Positions 9,032 through 21,567 of a stretch of DNA of 52,713 bases are shown here, piece by piece; the first letter of the stretch is position 1, and each line of letters starts with the position of its first letter. The stretch comes from Alphaproteobacteria bacterium (lineage in GTDB: Bacteria > Pseudomonadota > Alphaproteobacteria > Micavibrionales > Micavibrionaceae), in NCBI GenBank assembly GCA_030432025.1, contig JAUIIA010000015.1, positions 1 to 52,713 on the forward strand, read 5' to 3'. The translations under genes and the position numbers were made by a program. A model generated the notes under the pieces. That model had not been told where the DNA came from and made no database searches. It saw only the letters and a program-made list of their open reading frames with translations.

Positions 9032-10540
9032 TTACTGAGCGTCTTTGATAGCGAGTTCGGCGGCGTGGATAAGCGCTTTCGACTTATTAACCGTCTCTTG
9101 ATATTCGAATTCAGGGTCGCTGTCGACGACAACACCGCCGCCCGCCTGAACGTATAGCTTGCCATCCTTAATCATGCCTGTGCGCAGGGCGATACAGGTG
9201 TCGAGCATTCCATTGCCCGAGAAGTAACCAACACCGCCGGCATAGAAGCCGCGACGCGTTTTTTCCAGCTCATCAATAATTTCCATCGCACGGACCTTTG
9301 GCGCGCCGCTGACGGTTCCTGCGGGGAAGCCCGCGAAGAAGGCGTCAATCACATCCATATCCTCACGCAACTGCGCTTTAACGTTAGAGACGATGTGCAT
9401 GACGTGGGAATAGCGTTCGATAATAAAGGATTCGTTGACGTCAATCGTGCCTGTTTGTGCGACACGTCCGACATCGTTACGGCCCAGATCCAGCAGCATG
9501 AGATGTTCGGAGCGTTCTTTTTCATCAGCAAGAAGTTCTGCGGCCAATGCGTCGTCTTCGCTGACTGTCTTGCCGCGTTTGCGAGTGCCTGCAATAGGGC
9601 GGATGGTAACTTCGTTATCGCGAACACGGACTAGGATCTCCGGGCTTGCGCCGACCAGCTGAAAATCACCTAAGGCGACATGGAACAGGAAGGGTGATGG
9701 GTTTACACGGCGCAGCGAGCGGTAAAGCTCGAATGACGGCAGGTCGAAATCGACCGAGAATCTTTGGCTGGGTACGACCTGAAAGATATCGCCCTCTATG
9801 GCGTAGTTCACCGATTTTTTAACGGCCTCGTGATATTCCTCACGCGTCATATTGGATTGAACATCCAACGGCGTGTTTATCGCGCTTTTATGGTTTAGGC
9901 GATCACGATCAACATATGTAAAAATCTGGTCAAGCGTCTGACGGACGAGACTGCTGGCTTCGTGATAGGCGCTGTCAGCGGTTAATTCTGAATTTTGTGC
10001 ATGGATATAGACAGGGCAGGCGATGGTCACGACCTGTTTAACATTGTCGAAGATGACGAGCACACGCGGGCGCATGAGGGTGCTGTCGGGGATCCCGAGT
10101 TCGTCAGGATTATCGTCGGGAATGTCCTCGATCAGCCTGATCATGTCATAGCCGACATAGCCGAACATACCTGAGACGGCCATTGGCGGGATGTCTTCAG
10201 GAGCTTTGTCGATTGTGCACGCTTTTACGTGTGCTTTAAGCGAGGCTAGTGCATCGCTCTCTGTGTCTTTAATCGCGTTGCCGTCACCATTGGTGATGCT
10301 GGTTTTACCTTTTTTGCATGTCCAGATTTGGTCAGGGTCAAAGCCGATGATGGAATAACGACCGAGCACGTTTCCGCCTTCTACCGATTCCAACAAAAAG
10401 GAATAGGGGGCATCCATACATAATTTCAGATATGTGCCGACAGGGGTTTCAAGGTCGCCTGCGAACTGATGTGTAACCAGTTGCGTTTGTCCGGCCTCGA
10501 ACGCTGCTTTAAACTCATTAAGTTGTGGGCTGGTCTGCAT
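9032..10540 (-). CDS. trpE: Anthranilate synthase component I
   Basis: Large subunit of anthranilate synthase, converting chorismate to anthranilate with ammonia from TrpG. The 502-residue protein has the N-terminal feedback-regulatory region with LLESVEGG (residues about 49-56, the tryptophan-binding LLES element) and the chorismate-binding domain with IFQVVPSQRF, IAGTRKRGKT, DLGRNDVGRV, FPAGTVSGAPKVRAMEII and GGGVVVDSDPE(F/Y)E. Its ATG shares one base with the stop of the upstream ppiD-like gene (TAATG), so it depends on termination-reinitiation or a shared message. It is separated from trpG by a convergent deacetylase gene, whose stop lies 10 bases from the trpE stop. No leader-peptide attenuator is possible right before trpE because the upstream gene abuts it. 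Confidence 0.97.
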   Translation of the reverse strand: MQTSPQLNEFKAAFEAGQTQLVTHQFAGDLETPVGTYLKLCMDAPYSFLLESVEGGNVLGRYSIIGFDPDQIWTCKKGKTSITNGDGNAIKDTESDALASLKAHVKACTIDKAPEDIPPMAVSGMFGYVGYDMIRLIEDIPDDNPDELGIPDSTLMRPRVLVIFDNVKQVVTIACPVYIHAQNSELTADSAYHEASSLVRQTLDQIFTYVDRDRLNHKSAINTPLDVQSNMTREEYHEAVKKSVNYAIEGDIFQVVPSQRFSVDFDLPSFELYRSLRRVNPSPFLFHVALGDFQLVGASPEILVRVRDNEVTIRPIAGTRKRGKTVSEDDALAAELLADEKERSEHLMLLDLGRNDVGRVAQTGTIDVNESFIIERYSHVMHIVSNVKAQLREDMDVIDAFFAGFPAGTVSGAPKVRAMEIIDELEKTRRGFYAGGVGYFSGNGMLDTCIALRTGMIKDGKLYVQAGGGVVVDSDPEFEYQETVNKSKALIHAAELAIKDAQ

Positions 10541-12450
10541 TAGTATTGCTGGCTTTCCGGCCCGTAGACACTTTCAAGCAGACGGTCATTTACACGCGTA
10601 GAGTATTTGTTGCCAAGCGCACCGATATATAGGTCAAACGCTTCCTTTTGCTGTGCCTGACGCAGGTTGCTCTCGGTTGTCGTTATTGTGTCTTCCTCAA
10701 TATTGTCCGGCAGTGATACATCAGTGACAACAGCAACAGCGACCCCGTCTTTTAGCTCTGTCGAGAACAGTTCTAGTTTTTTAAAGCTGTAGGCATCAAG
10801 GATGTTCACTCTGCTGAATGGCCCTTTGGTTTTGTCCTGTCTGGTAACGTCCTCAATTTTCTGAACTGTCTTGTTATTGGTTTTTGCCAGCTCGTTGAGC
10901 GTCGCTTCATCCTGTGCGGCGGCCTGTAACAAAGACTCGACAGCAAGGCGGTTTGCCGAACGTTTGGCTTCTTCAATCCAGCGTGTTTCAAGTTCAGCTT
11001 TGATTTCTTCATACGGGATGTAGGTTTTTGGTTTTACCTCATCAACAATGAATGCAGCCTGCCGGCCATCGGCAAGTTCCATGATCTGGGTTGCTTCACC
11101 CTGACCGATTTTGGAAGCCTCCGTGACGATTGTGGTTGCGTCAGCGCCGAAGTCCTTTGTGAAGACAGCTTGCTTGTCTTCGCCCATACCGAAGGAGGTG
11201 GCAAAGGGATAGCTTTTGGTTTTAACGCCGAGCTCTTCCTCGATAACATCTGCGGGTTCTCCTGCGGCGATATAGTCATCGACACTGGCAGCCAGATCAT
11301 ATTGTGCGTCCAGAACGCGTGTTTCGAGAATTTCTGCTTTGATGTCATCTTTAACTTCAGCAAAAGGTGTTGTCGCGGCGGGCTTGATTTTCTCCAGCAC
11401 TAGGACGTGATAGCCAAGGCCGGATTCGAGCGGCCCGAGTATGTCCTTAGCTTTTGCATTGAAGACAGGCTCTTTAAGTTCGTCCAGAAGTGCTACGCGC
11501 TCTGTGTCCCTTGGAGGGATATAGTCGGTCGTGTTGCCGACAACCTCTTGAACAGCATCCTGCAGCGTTTTGCCGCCGCGCACTTGCTCGGCTACAGCTT
11601 CGGCTTGTTCGGAATCGGTGAGAATAACTTGTTCGATGCTGCGGCGTTCATCGACTTTATAGTTGTCGATCGTGCGGTCATAAATGGATTGCAACTCTTC
11701 ATCGGAGACTTCGATTGTTTCCTTGATAAGCTCATGATCAATGATAACCGCCGTAATCTTGCGCATTTCCGGCTGTGCGTATGCTTCTTTGATGCTTTCA
11801 TAGAATGATTGCAGATCTTCTTCAGTCGGTTCTTCAATGTCTGTCATATCTGCGTGTTTGAAAACGATGAAGGAGATGTTTCGCTTTTCTCTTTCATAAA
11901 TGGCGATGTCTTTAGTGAGGCTTTTCGCGATCGGCAGGAACCCTGATTGCATGGTGTTTGTCAGGAAGTTCACATTCATGTCACGGCGCAGTGCGCTCGC
12001 CATTTGTTGCTCACTCATTCCGCGGGAGCGCAGAACCTGCTCCAGTACAATGCTCGGGCTTTGGCCGGGCTGTACCATTGGTGCAATCATGTCCTGAATA
12101 TTCTCAGCGACAATGCGGTTGCTGATGGTTACTCCCAGATCAATCGCTTCTTGTTGCATGAGGCTTGCACGCATCTCACCTTTAAGTACTTCATTCACAT
12201 AGCCGATTTTCCAGGCTTGCTGTGGGGTGAGGTTATAACGTTGCAAGGTAGTGCGCAGGGTACGATCGAATTGCTGGATCGAAATGTTTTGGCTGCCTGC
12301 TTTTGCAACATCCGTGCTGGTTATGCCACCGCGGAAAAATCCGCCCATATCGGTAAATACCAGGCCACCGGCGGCGAGCGCCAGAATACCCAGTAAGAAG
12401 AATTTTAAAATACCACCGGAAGCGCCTTCGCGCAGAGCGGTCATAACCAT
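10540..12450 (-). CDS. ppiD: PpiD/SurA-type periplasmic peptidyl-prolyl isomerase and chaperone
   Basis: Membrane-anchored periplasmic folding factor of the PpiD/SurA_N_3 type. The 636-residue chain begins with a single transmembrane anchor (ILKFFLLGILALAAGGLVF, residues about 14-32). A SurA-like N-terminal helical domain then runs to about residue 190. A parvulin rotamase domain lies around residues 265-365 (RSIEQVILT, then PVFNAKAKDILGPLESGLGYHVLVLEKI). The C-terminal half is a second chaperone-like helical region. The first ATG (12450) has AAAGGA 7 bases upstream and is preferred over the ATG two codons later. The gene diverges from tpiA across 103 bases and is fused by TAATG overlap to trpE, an arrangement common in alphaproteobacteria. 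Confidence 0.9.
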   Translation of the reverse strand: MVMTALREGASGGILKFFLLGILALAAGGLVFTDMGGFFRGGITSTDVAKAGSQNISIQQFDRTLRTTLQRYNLTPQQAWKIGYVNEVLKGEMRASLMQQEAIDLGVTISNRIVAENIQDMIAPMVQPGQSPSIVLEQVLRSRGMSEQQMASALRRDMNVNFLTNTMQSGFLPIAKSLTKDIAIYEREKRNISFIVFKHADMTDIEEPTEEDLQSFYESIKEAYAQPEMRKITAVIIDHELIKETIEVSDEELQSIYDRTIDNYKVDERRSIEQVILTDSEQAEAVAEQVRGGKTLQDAVQEVVGNTTDYIPPRDTERVALLDELKEPVFNAKAKDILGPLESGLGYHVLVLEKIKPAATTPFAEVKDDIKAEILETRVLDAQYDLAASVDDYIAAGEPADVIEEELGVKTKSYPFATSFGMGEDKQAVFTKDFGADATTIVTEASKIGQGEATQIMELADGRQAAFIVDEVKPKTYIPYEEIKAELETRWIEEAKRSANRLAVESLLQAAAQDEATLNELAKTNNKTVQKIEDVTRQDKTKGPFSRVNILDAYSFKKLELFSTELKDGVAVAVVTDVSLPDNIEEDTITTTESNLRQAQQKEAFDLYIGALGNKYSTRVNDRLLESVYGPESQQY

Positions 12451-12553
12451 GGTTTTATCCTTTAGTTTTTATTCTTTCAGCTATGTGAAAGACTTGAGTT
12501 TTATGCATTCGGCTTGCACTATAGGACGTTGTTATTTAGGGAGCAATACGGGA

Positions 12554-13306
12554 ATGAAAAAGCTTATAGTTGGAAACTGGAAAATGAACGGCAGCATGGA
12601 AGATGCCCGTGTATTAATTGCCAGTACGATCAACAATCTGGATGCGCAAAAAGAGATTTTGAATAAATGCGAGGTGGTTGTATGTCCGCCGTTTCTGCAT
12701 ATACCCGCTGTGCGTCATGCCATTTACGGGTTTCCCGAGTTGCGTTTCGGCGCACAGAATTGTTCCGCGCATGATGATGGCGCGCATACGGGAGAAATTT
12801 CCGCATCCATGTTGAGGGATTCCAGCTGTACCTACGTGATTTTGGGGCATTCCGAGCGCCGCACCTTGTGTAAAGAAAGTGATGAGGAAGTGGGTGAGAA
12901 GGTTAAAACGGCCTTACGCTATGACCTTGGTCCGATTGTCTGTGTCGGTGAAACGCAGGAAGAGCGTGCAGCAGGACAACAACAAGAAGTCGTGGGCCGC
13001 CAACTGGCCGCGGCACTGCCAAAGCTTGAGACCTATCATAATATAGCAATAGCCTATGAGCCTGTCTGGGCTATTGGCTCGGGTAATGCAGCCACGCCGC
13101 AGGACATTCAGGAGATGCATGCCTTTATTCGTGAGCAATTAAAGGCGTATTCGTCGTCGTATGAAAATATCCGCATTTTATATGGTGGTTCAGTAAATCC
13201 TGATAACGCGGCGGTAACTTTATCGATACCAAATGTGAACGGGGCTTTGATTGGCGGTGCATCTTTAAAAGCAGATAGTTTTCTAGCTATTGCAAAGGCC
13301 TCATAA
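12554..13306 (+). CDS. tpiA: Triosephosphate isomerase
   Basis: Interconverts dihydroxyacetone phosphate and glyceraldehyde-3-phosphate in glycolysis. The 250-residue TIM barrel carries all catalytic residues: Asn/Lys in GNWKMNG near residue 8, His in ILGHSERR, Glu in AYEPVWAIGSG, and the phosphate loop LYGGSVNPDN with GALIGGASL at the end. The reading frame is open much further upstream, but the ATG at 12554 gives the normal MKKLIVGNWKMNG start, with AGGGAG about 10 bases upstream. It is the first gene of a plus-strand series running into secG (20-base gap) and pyrG. Confidence 0.97.
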   Translation: MKKLIVGNWKMNGSMEDARVLIASTINNLDAQKEILNKCEVVVCPPFLHIPAVRHAIYGFPELRFGAQNCSAHDDGAHTGEISASMLRDSSCTYVILGHSERRTLCKESDEEVGEKVKTALRYDLGPIVCVGETQEERAAGQQQEVVGRQLAAALPKLETYHNIAIAYEPVWAIGSGNAATPQDIQEMHAFIREQLKAYSSSYENIRILYGGSVNPDNAAVTLSIPNVNGALIGGASLKADSFLAIAKAS

Positions 13307-13326
13307 ATTCACTACAAAGACTTTCC

Positions 13327-15319
<1,993 letters not shown>

Positions 15320-15373
15320 TTTTTCACCGTTGTTTTTGCTAGTTTGCGACCCAGTATTCACTAAAGGGTAAGC

Positions 15374-15772
15374 ATGCAAAGGCATCTCGTATCATTATCG
15401 TCATTATTTTTTGTTCTTGGGTCTTGCGGCAGTGCAGGGCAGGAGCAGCAAGATGCTTGTGTGCTAGTCGATGAAGGGGAGACATCGCGCTATCACCCGA
15501 GCTTAGATGGAAACCTCACCGCTAGCGGTGATATTTATGTCCATCAAGGTGTTTCAGGGGCACATAGAACTTTACCGTTCGGCACATATAAGGTTGTTCC
15601 CGAAAGTGCTCTGGAACTAAGTGAAGGCATAGACGTAAATATTAACGACCGTGGCCCCTTTGTAACCGAAGGAAAACAGGGGACGCCGAGGGTTCTGGAC
15701 CTAAGTGGTGGTGCTGCTGATATTCTGGGTTTTGAGGGCACAATGGATATAAGAATCTATGACTGCCCCTAA
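15374..15772 (+). CDS. RlpA-like double-psi beta-barrel lipoprotein
   Basis: Predicted outer-membrane or periplasmic lipoprotein of 132 residues. A signal sequence ends in a lipobox-like LGSC (Cys near residue 18). The remainder matches the RlpA double-psi barrel: a YHPSLDGNLTASGD segment, AHRTLPFGT, then INDRGPF and LDLSGGAADILGF. RlpA proteins bind or cleave denuded peptidoglycan at division septa. This one lacks the usual SPOR domain and has Asp instead of Glu after TASG, so activity is uncertain; wider spacing between INDRGPF and the LDLS segment is also unusual. It lies between pyrG and kdsA, 43 bases before kdsA. Family assignment comes from motif recognition only. Confidence 0.72.
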   Translation: MQRHLVSLSSLFFVLGSCGSAGQEQQDACVLVDEGETSRYHPSLDGNLTASGDIYVHQGVSGAHRTLPFGTYKVVPESALELSEGIDVNINDRGPFVTEGKQGTPRVLDLSGGAADILGFEGTMDIRIYDCP

Positions 15773-15814
15773 CTCGCTCTTTTATTCTGTCTCTTACTGG
15801 CTTACAACAGGATC

Positions 15815-16636
15815 ATGAAAACGATTTCCTTACATGACATTCAAATTTCCAATGACAAGCCTTTCACGTTGATCGCGGGGCCATGCCAGATGGAATCACG
15901 GGATCACGCATTCGAGATTTGCGGTGCGATGACCGAGCTGACAAAAGAGCTAGGCATTCCCTTTATCTATAAATCTTCATTCGATAAGGCCAACCGCACC
16001 AGCCTGCACGGTAAACGCGGGATGGGTCTTGAAGCCTCTTTGCCTGTGTTCAGCGATCTGAAGAAAGAATTTGGTGTTCCCACTTTGACGGATATTCATA
16101 CAGCCGAGCAATGCGCGGAAGTGGCCGAGCATGTTGACGTGTTGCAAATCCCTGCATTTCTCTGTCGTCAGACGGATTTGCTCATTGCAGCGGCGAAGAC
16201 AGGTGCGGTGATTAATGTCAAAAAAGGGCAGTTCCTTGCGCCTTGGGATATGAAGAATGTCGCGGGAAAAATTGCCGAGAGCGGAAACGATAACATTTTG
16301 CTGACCGAGCGTGGGGCGTCGTTTGGTTATAATACACTGGTTTCTGATATGCGGTCGCTGCCGATTATGGCGGAGACAGGCTATCCTGTGATTTTTGATG
16401 CGACGCATAGCGTGCAACAACCCGGCGGGCAGGGCACCTCGTCAGGCGGAGATAGAAGAATGGTGCCCGTATTGGCGCGTGCCGCTATTGCAGTCGGTGT
16501 TGCCGGAGTGTTCATGGAAACACATGAGGATCCTGACAATGCCCCTTCAGATGGGCCGAATATGGTTAAACTCGAAGATATGCGCGGGCTTCTTGAAACC
16601 CTGAAAAGTATCGACGAGGTTACAAAAAACATATGA
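15815..16636 (+). CDS. kdsA: 3-deoxy-8-phosphooctulonate (KDO-8-P) synthase
   Basis: Condenses arabinose-5-phosphate with phosphoenolpyruvate to KDO-8-phosphate for the lipopolysaccharide inner core. The 273-residue TIM barrel shows [16 protein letters not shown] near residue 20, [57 protein letters not shown] and [12 protein letters not shown]. The Cys in IAGPCQMES is one of the residues used by metal-dependent forms; here it is present, but the metal dependence cannot be settled from this alone. The stop overlaps the next gene by four bases (ATGA). Presence of kdsA indicates a Gram-negative envelope with KDO. Confidence 0.96.
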   Translation: MKTISLHDIQISNDKPFTLIAGPCQMESRDHAFEICGAMTELTKELGIPFIYKSSFDKANRTSLHGKRGMGLEASLPVFSDLKKEFGVPTLTDIHTAEQCAEVAEHVDVLQIPAFLCRQTDLLIAAAKTGAVINVKKGQFLAPWDMKNVAGKIAESGNDNILLTERGASFGYNTLVSDMRSLPIMAETGYPVIFDATHSVQQPGGQGTSSGGDRRMVPVLARAAIAVGVAGVFMETHEDPDNAPSDGPNMVKLEDMRGLLETLKSIDEVTKNI

Positions 16637-17232
16637 GACATTTATTAATGGCCGTAATGGGCCTGACTATCCTTTCTGCGTCACCTGCTTATGCCCAGAA
16701 ATGTGATCAGGACTTGATCAACCAGCATGTTGCCTATGTTCAAAAGAACATGGACAGCAATCCTGCGGGGCAGGCCGCGCTTAAACAAATTCAAAACTCC
16801 ATAGATAACGGTAATCTGGATCCGAAAAACAAGGATAAGGCTGTGCGTCTGTATTTGGAGATTGCGATCAGAAATGCCGGAAATTGCGGTGTTCCTGAAA
16901 AGCTGCAAAGTGAAGCTACATACCTGTTTAACTCGAACAAAGGCGGCACCAAGACATGTCAGAAAGATATGTTTTTGAAGCAAGCCAATACGCAGTTTGA
17001 TGAGCTTCAATCCATGCCTGATTATCCGAAATTCGAAGCAATGGCCAAACAGCGCATGCAAAGCAACATGGTTCCGTCCGTTCAGGCAATGTTTGGGCAA
17101 AAATGGGATGCTGACCCTGCTTTGCGTGAAAAGTTGATTGTTGCCAGTATTCAGGCCGGTTTAAGGCAAGAAGAGGGCTGCAAAAACGTTGCTCTGCCTA
17201 TTGCGCCGCTGATTTCCGAGATGGCGCAATAA
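16633..17232 (+). CDS. Uncharacterised exported protein coupled to kdsA
   Basis: The function is not recognised. The 199-residue product has a clean Sec signal peptide ([21 protein letters not shown], cleaved before QKC). The mature part is mostly helical by composition and holds four or more cysteines (in KCDQ, GNCGV, TCQKD, GCKN), which could form two disulfides in the periplasm. It overlaps the kdsA stop by four bases, so it is cotranslated with kdsA, and is followed by a probable terminator at 17269-17292. Coupling to kdsA hints at an envelope role, but this is only inference. Confidence 0.8.
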   Translation: MRHLLMAVMGLTILSASPAYAQKCDQDLINQHVAYVQKNMDSNPAGQAALKQIQNSIDNGNLDPKNKDKAVRLYLEIAIRNAGNCGVPEKLQSEATYLFNSNKGGTKTCQKDMFLKQANTQFDELQSMPDYPKFEAMAKQRMQSNMVPSVQAMFGQKWDADPALREKLIVASIQAGLRQEEGCKNVALPIAPLISEMAQ

Positions 17233-17268
17233 ATTGGACGAAATAGCCAAAAAGCTGTAGAATAGTAG

Positions 17269-17292
17269 ATGTGGAAGTATGCCACATTTTTT
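17269..17292 (+). terminator. Rho-independent terminator after the kdsA operon
   Basis: A perfect six-base-pair stem ATGTGG/CCACAT with the seven-base loop AAGTATG is followed by TTTTTT. It lies 37 bases after the stop of the exported-protein gene and before the ribosome site of the next gene. The stem is short, so efficiency is uncertain. Confidence 0.6.
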
Positions 17293-17315
17293 AATAGCAG
17301 GAGGCTTGAGCCGTT

Positions 17316-19180
<1,865 letters not shown>

Positions 19181-19287
19181 CATCTGAAATCATTGAAATC
19201 ATGTTGTTTATTGAGGTTATCCACAGTAGGATGCCAAGGCTTATTTATGTCTTAAATAAGCTCATGTTTTCAAAAAAGGAGAGATTT

Positions 19288-19884
19288 ATGAAAGCGTTTA
19301 TATTCACACTAGCTGCGTTTACGTTGATGCTTATGCCGATTGCGGCACAGACGGAAGATTATGAACACGGTGGGGATGCCGAAAATATCGAGGAGATGTT
19401 GAAGCTCACACAGCCCGGCGAGCATCACGAGCTATTAAAGAAGCTCGAGGGTGAATGGAATTACACGATGACATACAAGATGATGAAAGATGCTCCTGAG
19501 CAGACAGCCGAAGGTAAAAGCATCAATGAGATCGTTCTTGATGGCCGTTATTTGAAACAGACAGCTGAAAACCCTATGGAGATGGCCGGCCAGAAGATGG
19601 TTTACAAGGGGCACGGGTATCTCGGTTACGATAACGTAGCGAAGGAGTATAAGACCTTCTGGATTGATAATATGACCACACAGATGATGGTTAGTTCCGG
19701 GACATATGATGACGGGACAAAAACTTTAACCGAGATGGGGGAGCATTACTGTCCTATCCGCAATAAGGATATTTCTTTTAAATCCGAATTGTCGTTCGAG
19801 GGAGATAACCCTGTCTACACAATGTATGAGAAGGGCGAGGACGGCGAGTATTGGCAAATGATGCAAATCAAATACAGCCGTTAA
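19288..19884 (+). CDS. Exported DUF1579-family protein
   Basis: Member of the DUF1579 family, a lipocalin-like beta-barrel group with no established function. The 198-residue precursor starts at the ATG at 19288, 7-8 bases after AAAGGAG. This start is chosen over upstream in-frame codons because it yields a proper signal peptide (MKAFIFTLAAFTLMLMPIAAQ). Family features are HHELLKKLEGEWNYTMTY, LDGRYLKQT, GHGYLGYDNVAKEYKTFWIDNM and the closing YEKGEDGEYWQMMQIKYSR. It lies alone after eno and is closed by a strong terminator at 19903-19934. A sequence identical to a DnaA box (TTATCCACA) lies upstream at 19217-19225. Confidence 0.82.
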   Translation: MKAFIFTLAAFTLMLMPIAAQTEDYEHGGDAENIEEMLKLTQPGEHHELLKKLEGEWNYTMTYKMMKDAPEQTAEGKSINEIVLDGRYLKQTAENPMEMAGQKMVYKGHGYLGYDNVAKEYKTFWIDNMTTQMMVSSGTYDDGTKTLTEMGEHYCPIRNKDISFKSELSFEGDNPVYTMYEKGEDGEYWQMMQIKYSR

Positions 19885-19902
19885 TTCTAAAAATATAAGG
19901 AG

Positions 19903-19934
19903 CGTCCCGAATCCGGTGTTCGGGACGTTTTTTT
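19903..19934 (+). terminator. Strong Rho-independent terminator
   Basis: CGTCCCGAA pairs perfectly with TTCGGGACG around a seven-base loop (TCCGGTG), followed by seven T. It begins 19 bases after the DUF1579 stop codon and ends that transcription unit. The remaining gap to ftsB (19935-20073) is A/T-rich with no recognised gene. Confidence 0.92.
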
Positions 19935-20073
19935 GTGAAAAAAATGAATTTTAAAAAATGTGAGTCTTTTGAATCACTTAACTGGGTTTGTTCTGGTTAT
20001 GTACTCATTAAGTCATTGAATCAATTGTATTTTCTGACTTGTCCACAGACTCGGTTTGTGATTCACTAAGGAC

Positions 20074-20385
20074 ATGAACAGACTTTTTTCACATCATCAC
20101 ATGCTCAAAGACAACCTCTTGTTTCTCATTGGTTTATGTCTGTGCTTTTACTTCTCCTACCATACGCTTTTAGGTAATAGATCTATTGTAAAGTTCTACA
20201 GTCTTGAGAAGCAAATAGAGACATTGTCGCAAAAAAATGACGTTGTTTTGCAAGAGAAAGAAAATTTGCAGAAAAAAGTCACCATGATGCGCCCGGGGCA
20301 GGTGAATAAAGACCTTCTTGAAGAGCAAGTAAGGCTGAAGCTGGGTTACAGAGCATCAAACGAGATGGTTATTCTCGGTAATTAA
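20074..20385 (+). CDS. ftsB: FtsB/DivIC-family septum formation initiator
   Basis: Small bitopic division protein that links FtsQ and FtsL in the divisome. The 103-residue product has a short cytoplasmic N-terminus and one transmembrane helix (NLLFLIGLCLCFYFSYHTLLG, about residues 14-34). A periplasmic coiled coil follows (YSLEKQIETLSQKNDVVLQEKENLQKKV), then the family end region LLEEQVRLKLGYRASNEMVI. Position between eno and pdhA is the standard alphaproteobacterial location, which supports the assignment despite low family conservation. No strong ribosome site is visible before the ATG (ACTAAGGAC is the best candidate). Confidence 0.88.
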   Translation: MNRLFSHHHMLKDNLLFLIGLCLCFYFSYHTLLGNRSIVKFYSLEKQIETLSQKNDVVLQEKENLQKKVTMMRPGQVNKDLLEEQVRLKLGYRASNEMVILGN

Positions 20386-20531
20386 ATTACAAAAACTCTC
20401 AAAATCCTCATTTGTTGTTTCTTTTCAACGTTTTGCAGTGCGAAATCTAAGTGTTTTTGCTGGAAACCGGATATGAAATGCGCTAGCTAACTCTCTGTAT
20501 GATCATGAATACAACGTGATGGAGAGCACAC

Positions 20532-21560
20532 GTGGCATCAAAAACAACTAAATCATCCAAGAAAAAACCTAAGTTGAAGAGCGTTTCGAATTCCGAACCT
20601 TCACCGTCACCTGAAGAGCTTCAAAAGCTTTACCGCGATATGTTACTTATTCGCCGCTTTGAAGAGAAGGCAGGGCAGCTTTACGGTATGGGTTTAATCG
20701 GTGGTTTCTGTCACCTTTATATCGGTCAGGAAGCCGTTGTTACAGGAATCGCATCAGTTCAAGAAAAGCAGGACACAGTTGTAACGTCATATCGTGACCA
20801 CGCACACATGCTGGCGTGTGACATGGACCCGAAAGGCATTATGGCGGAGCTAACAGGGCGTGCGGATGGATATTCCCGCGGCAAGGGTGGCTCGATGCAT
20901 ATGTTCTCCAAGGAAAAGAACTTTTTCGGCGGCCACGGTATTGTTGGTGCGAGTACTTCTATTGGGGCCGGCTTGGGGTTCTCTCACAAATACAAAGACG
21001 ATAAAGGTGTTGCGATTGCCTATATGGGGGATGGCGCGTCAAACCAAGGGCAGGTTGCCGAGTGCTACAACATGGCTGCTCTTTGGGATCTGCCGATTTT
21101 GTTCGTAATTGAAAACAACCAATACGGTATGGGGACTTCCGTGAAGCGTTCATCCGCAGGTGAGCTTTACAAGCGTGGCGAAGGTTATGGTATCCCGGGT
21201 GAGCAGGTTGACGGCATGGATGTGTTTAAGGTTCAAGCTGCAGCACGTCAGGCTTTGGACTATGTCCGTTCAGGAAACGGGCCTTATATTCTGGAGATGA
21301 TGACATACCGTTATCGCGGCCACTCAATGTCTGACCCCGCTAAATACCGCTCTAAGGAAGAAGTCAGCACGATGAAGGATGACCGTGACCCGATCACGGC
21401 TCTGAAGGGGTTGATGCAGGAAGCGGGCATTAAAGAAGATGAGATCAAGGCCATTGATAAAGAGATCAAGGAAGTCATCAACGACGCTGCACAGTTCTCA
21501 CAGGATAGTCCTGAGCCGGACGTTGAAGAGCTTTGGACAGATGTACTGGTAGAAGTTTAG
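20532..21560 (+). CDS. pdhA: Pyruvate dehydrogenase E1 component, alpha subunit
   Basis: Thiamine-diphosphate-dependent decarboxylase subunit of the pyruvate dehydrogenase complex, working with PdhB. The 342-residue protein starts at GTG 20532 after GGAGAG and has a Lys/Ser-rich N-terminal extension of about 28 residues. The ThDP/Mg motif is GDGASNQGQVAECYN; other family elements are RRFEEKAGQLYGMGLIGGFCHLYIGQEA, SYRDHAHMLA, RGKGGSMHMF, FFGGHGIVGASTSIG and the regulatory-loop-like YRYRGHSMSDP. The heterodimeric E1 type (alpha plus beta) is the one found in alphaproteobacteria and mitochondria. The 146-base gap upstream should hold the pdh promoter, but I see no convincing -35/-10 pair. Confidence 0.97.
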   Translation: MASKTTKSSKKKPKLKSVSNSEPSPSPEELQKLYRDMLLIRRFEEKAGQLYGMGLIGGFCHLYIGQEAVVTGIASVQEKQDTVVTSYRDHAHMLACDMDPKGIMAELTGRADGYSRGKGGSMHMFSKEKNFFGGHGIVGASTSIGAGLGFSHKYKDDKGVAIAYMGDGASNQGQVAECYNMAALWDLPILFVIENNQYGMGTSVKRSSAGELYKRGEGYGIPGEQVDGMDVFKVQAAARQALDYVRSGNGPYILEMMTYRYRGHSMSDPAKYRSKEEVSTMKDDRDPITALKGLMQEAGIKEDEIKAIDKEIKEVINDAAQFSQDSPEPDVEELWTDVLVEV

Positions 21561-21567
21561 TGCTCTC

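Noticed and set aside
12494-12525. TTGAGT and TATAGG as a tpiA promoter
   Set aside because: Spacing is 20 bases and the -10 is poor; not distinguishable from background.
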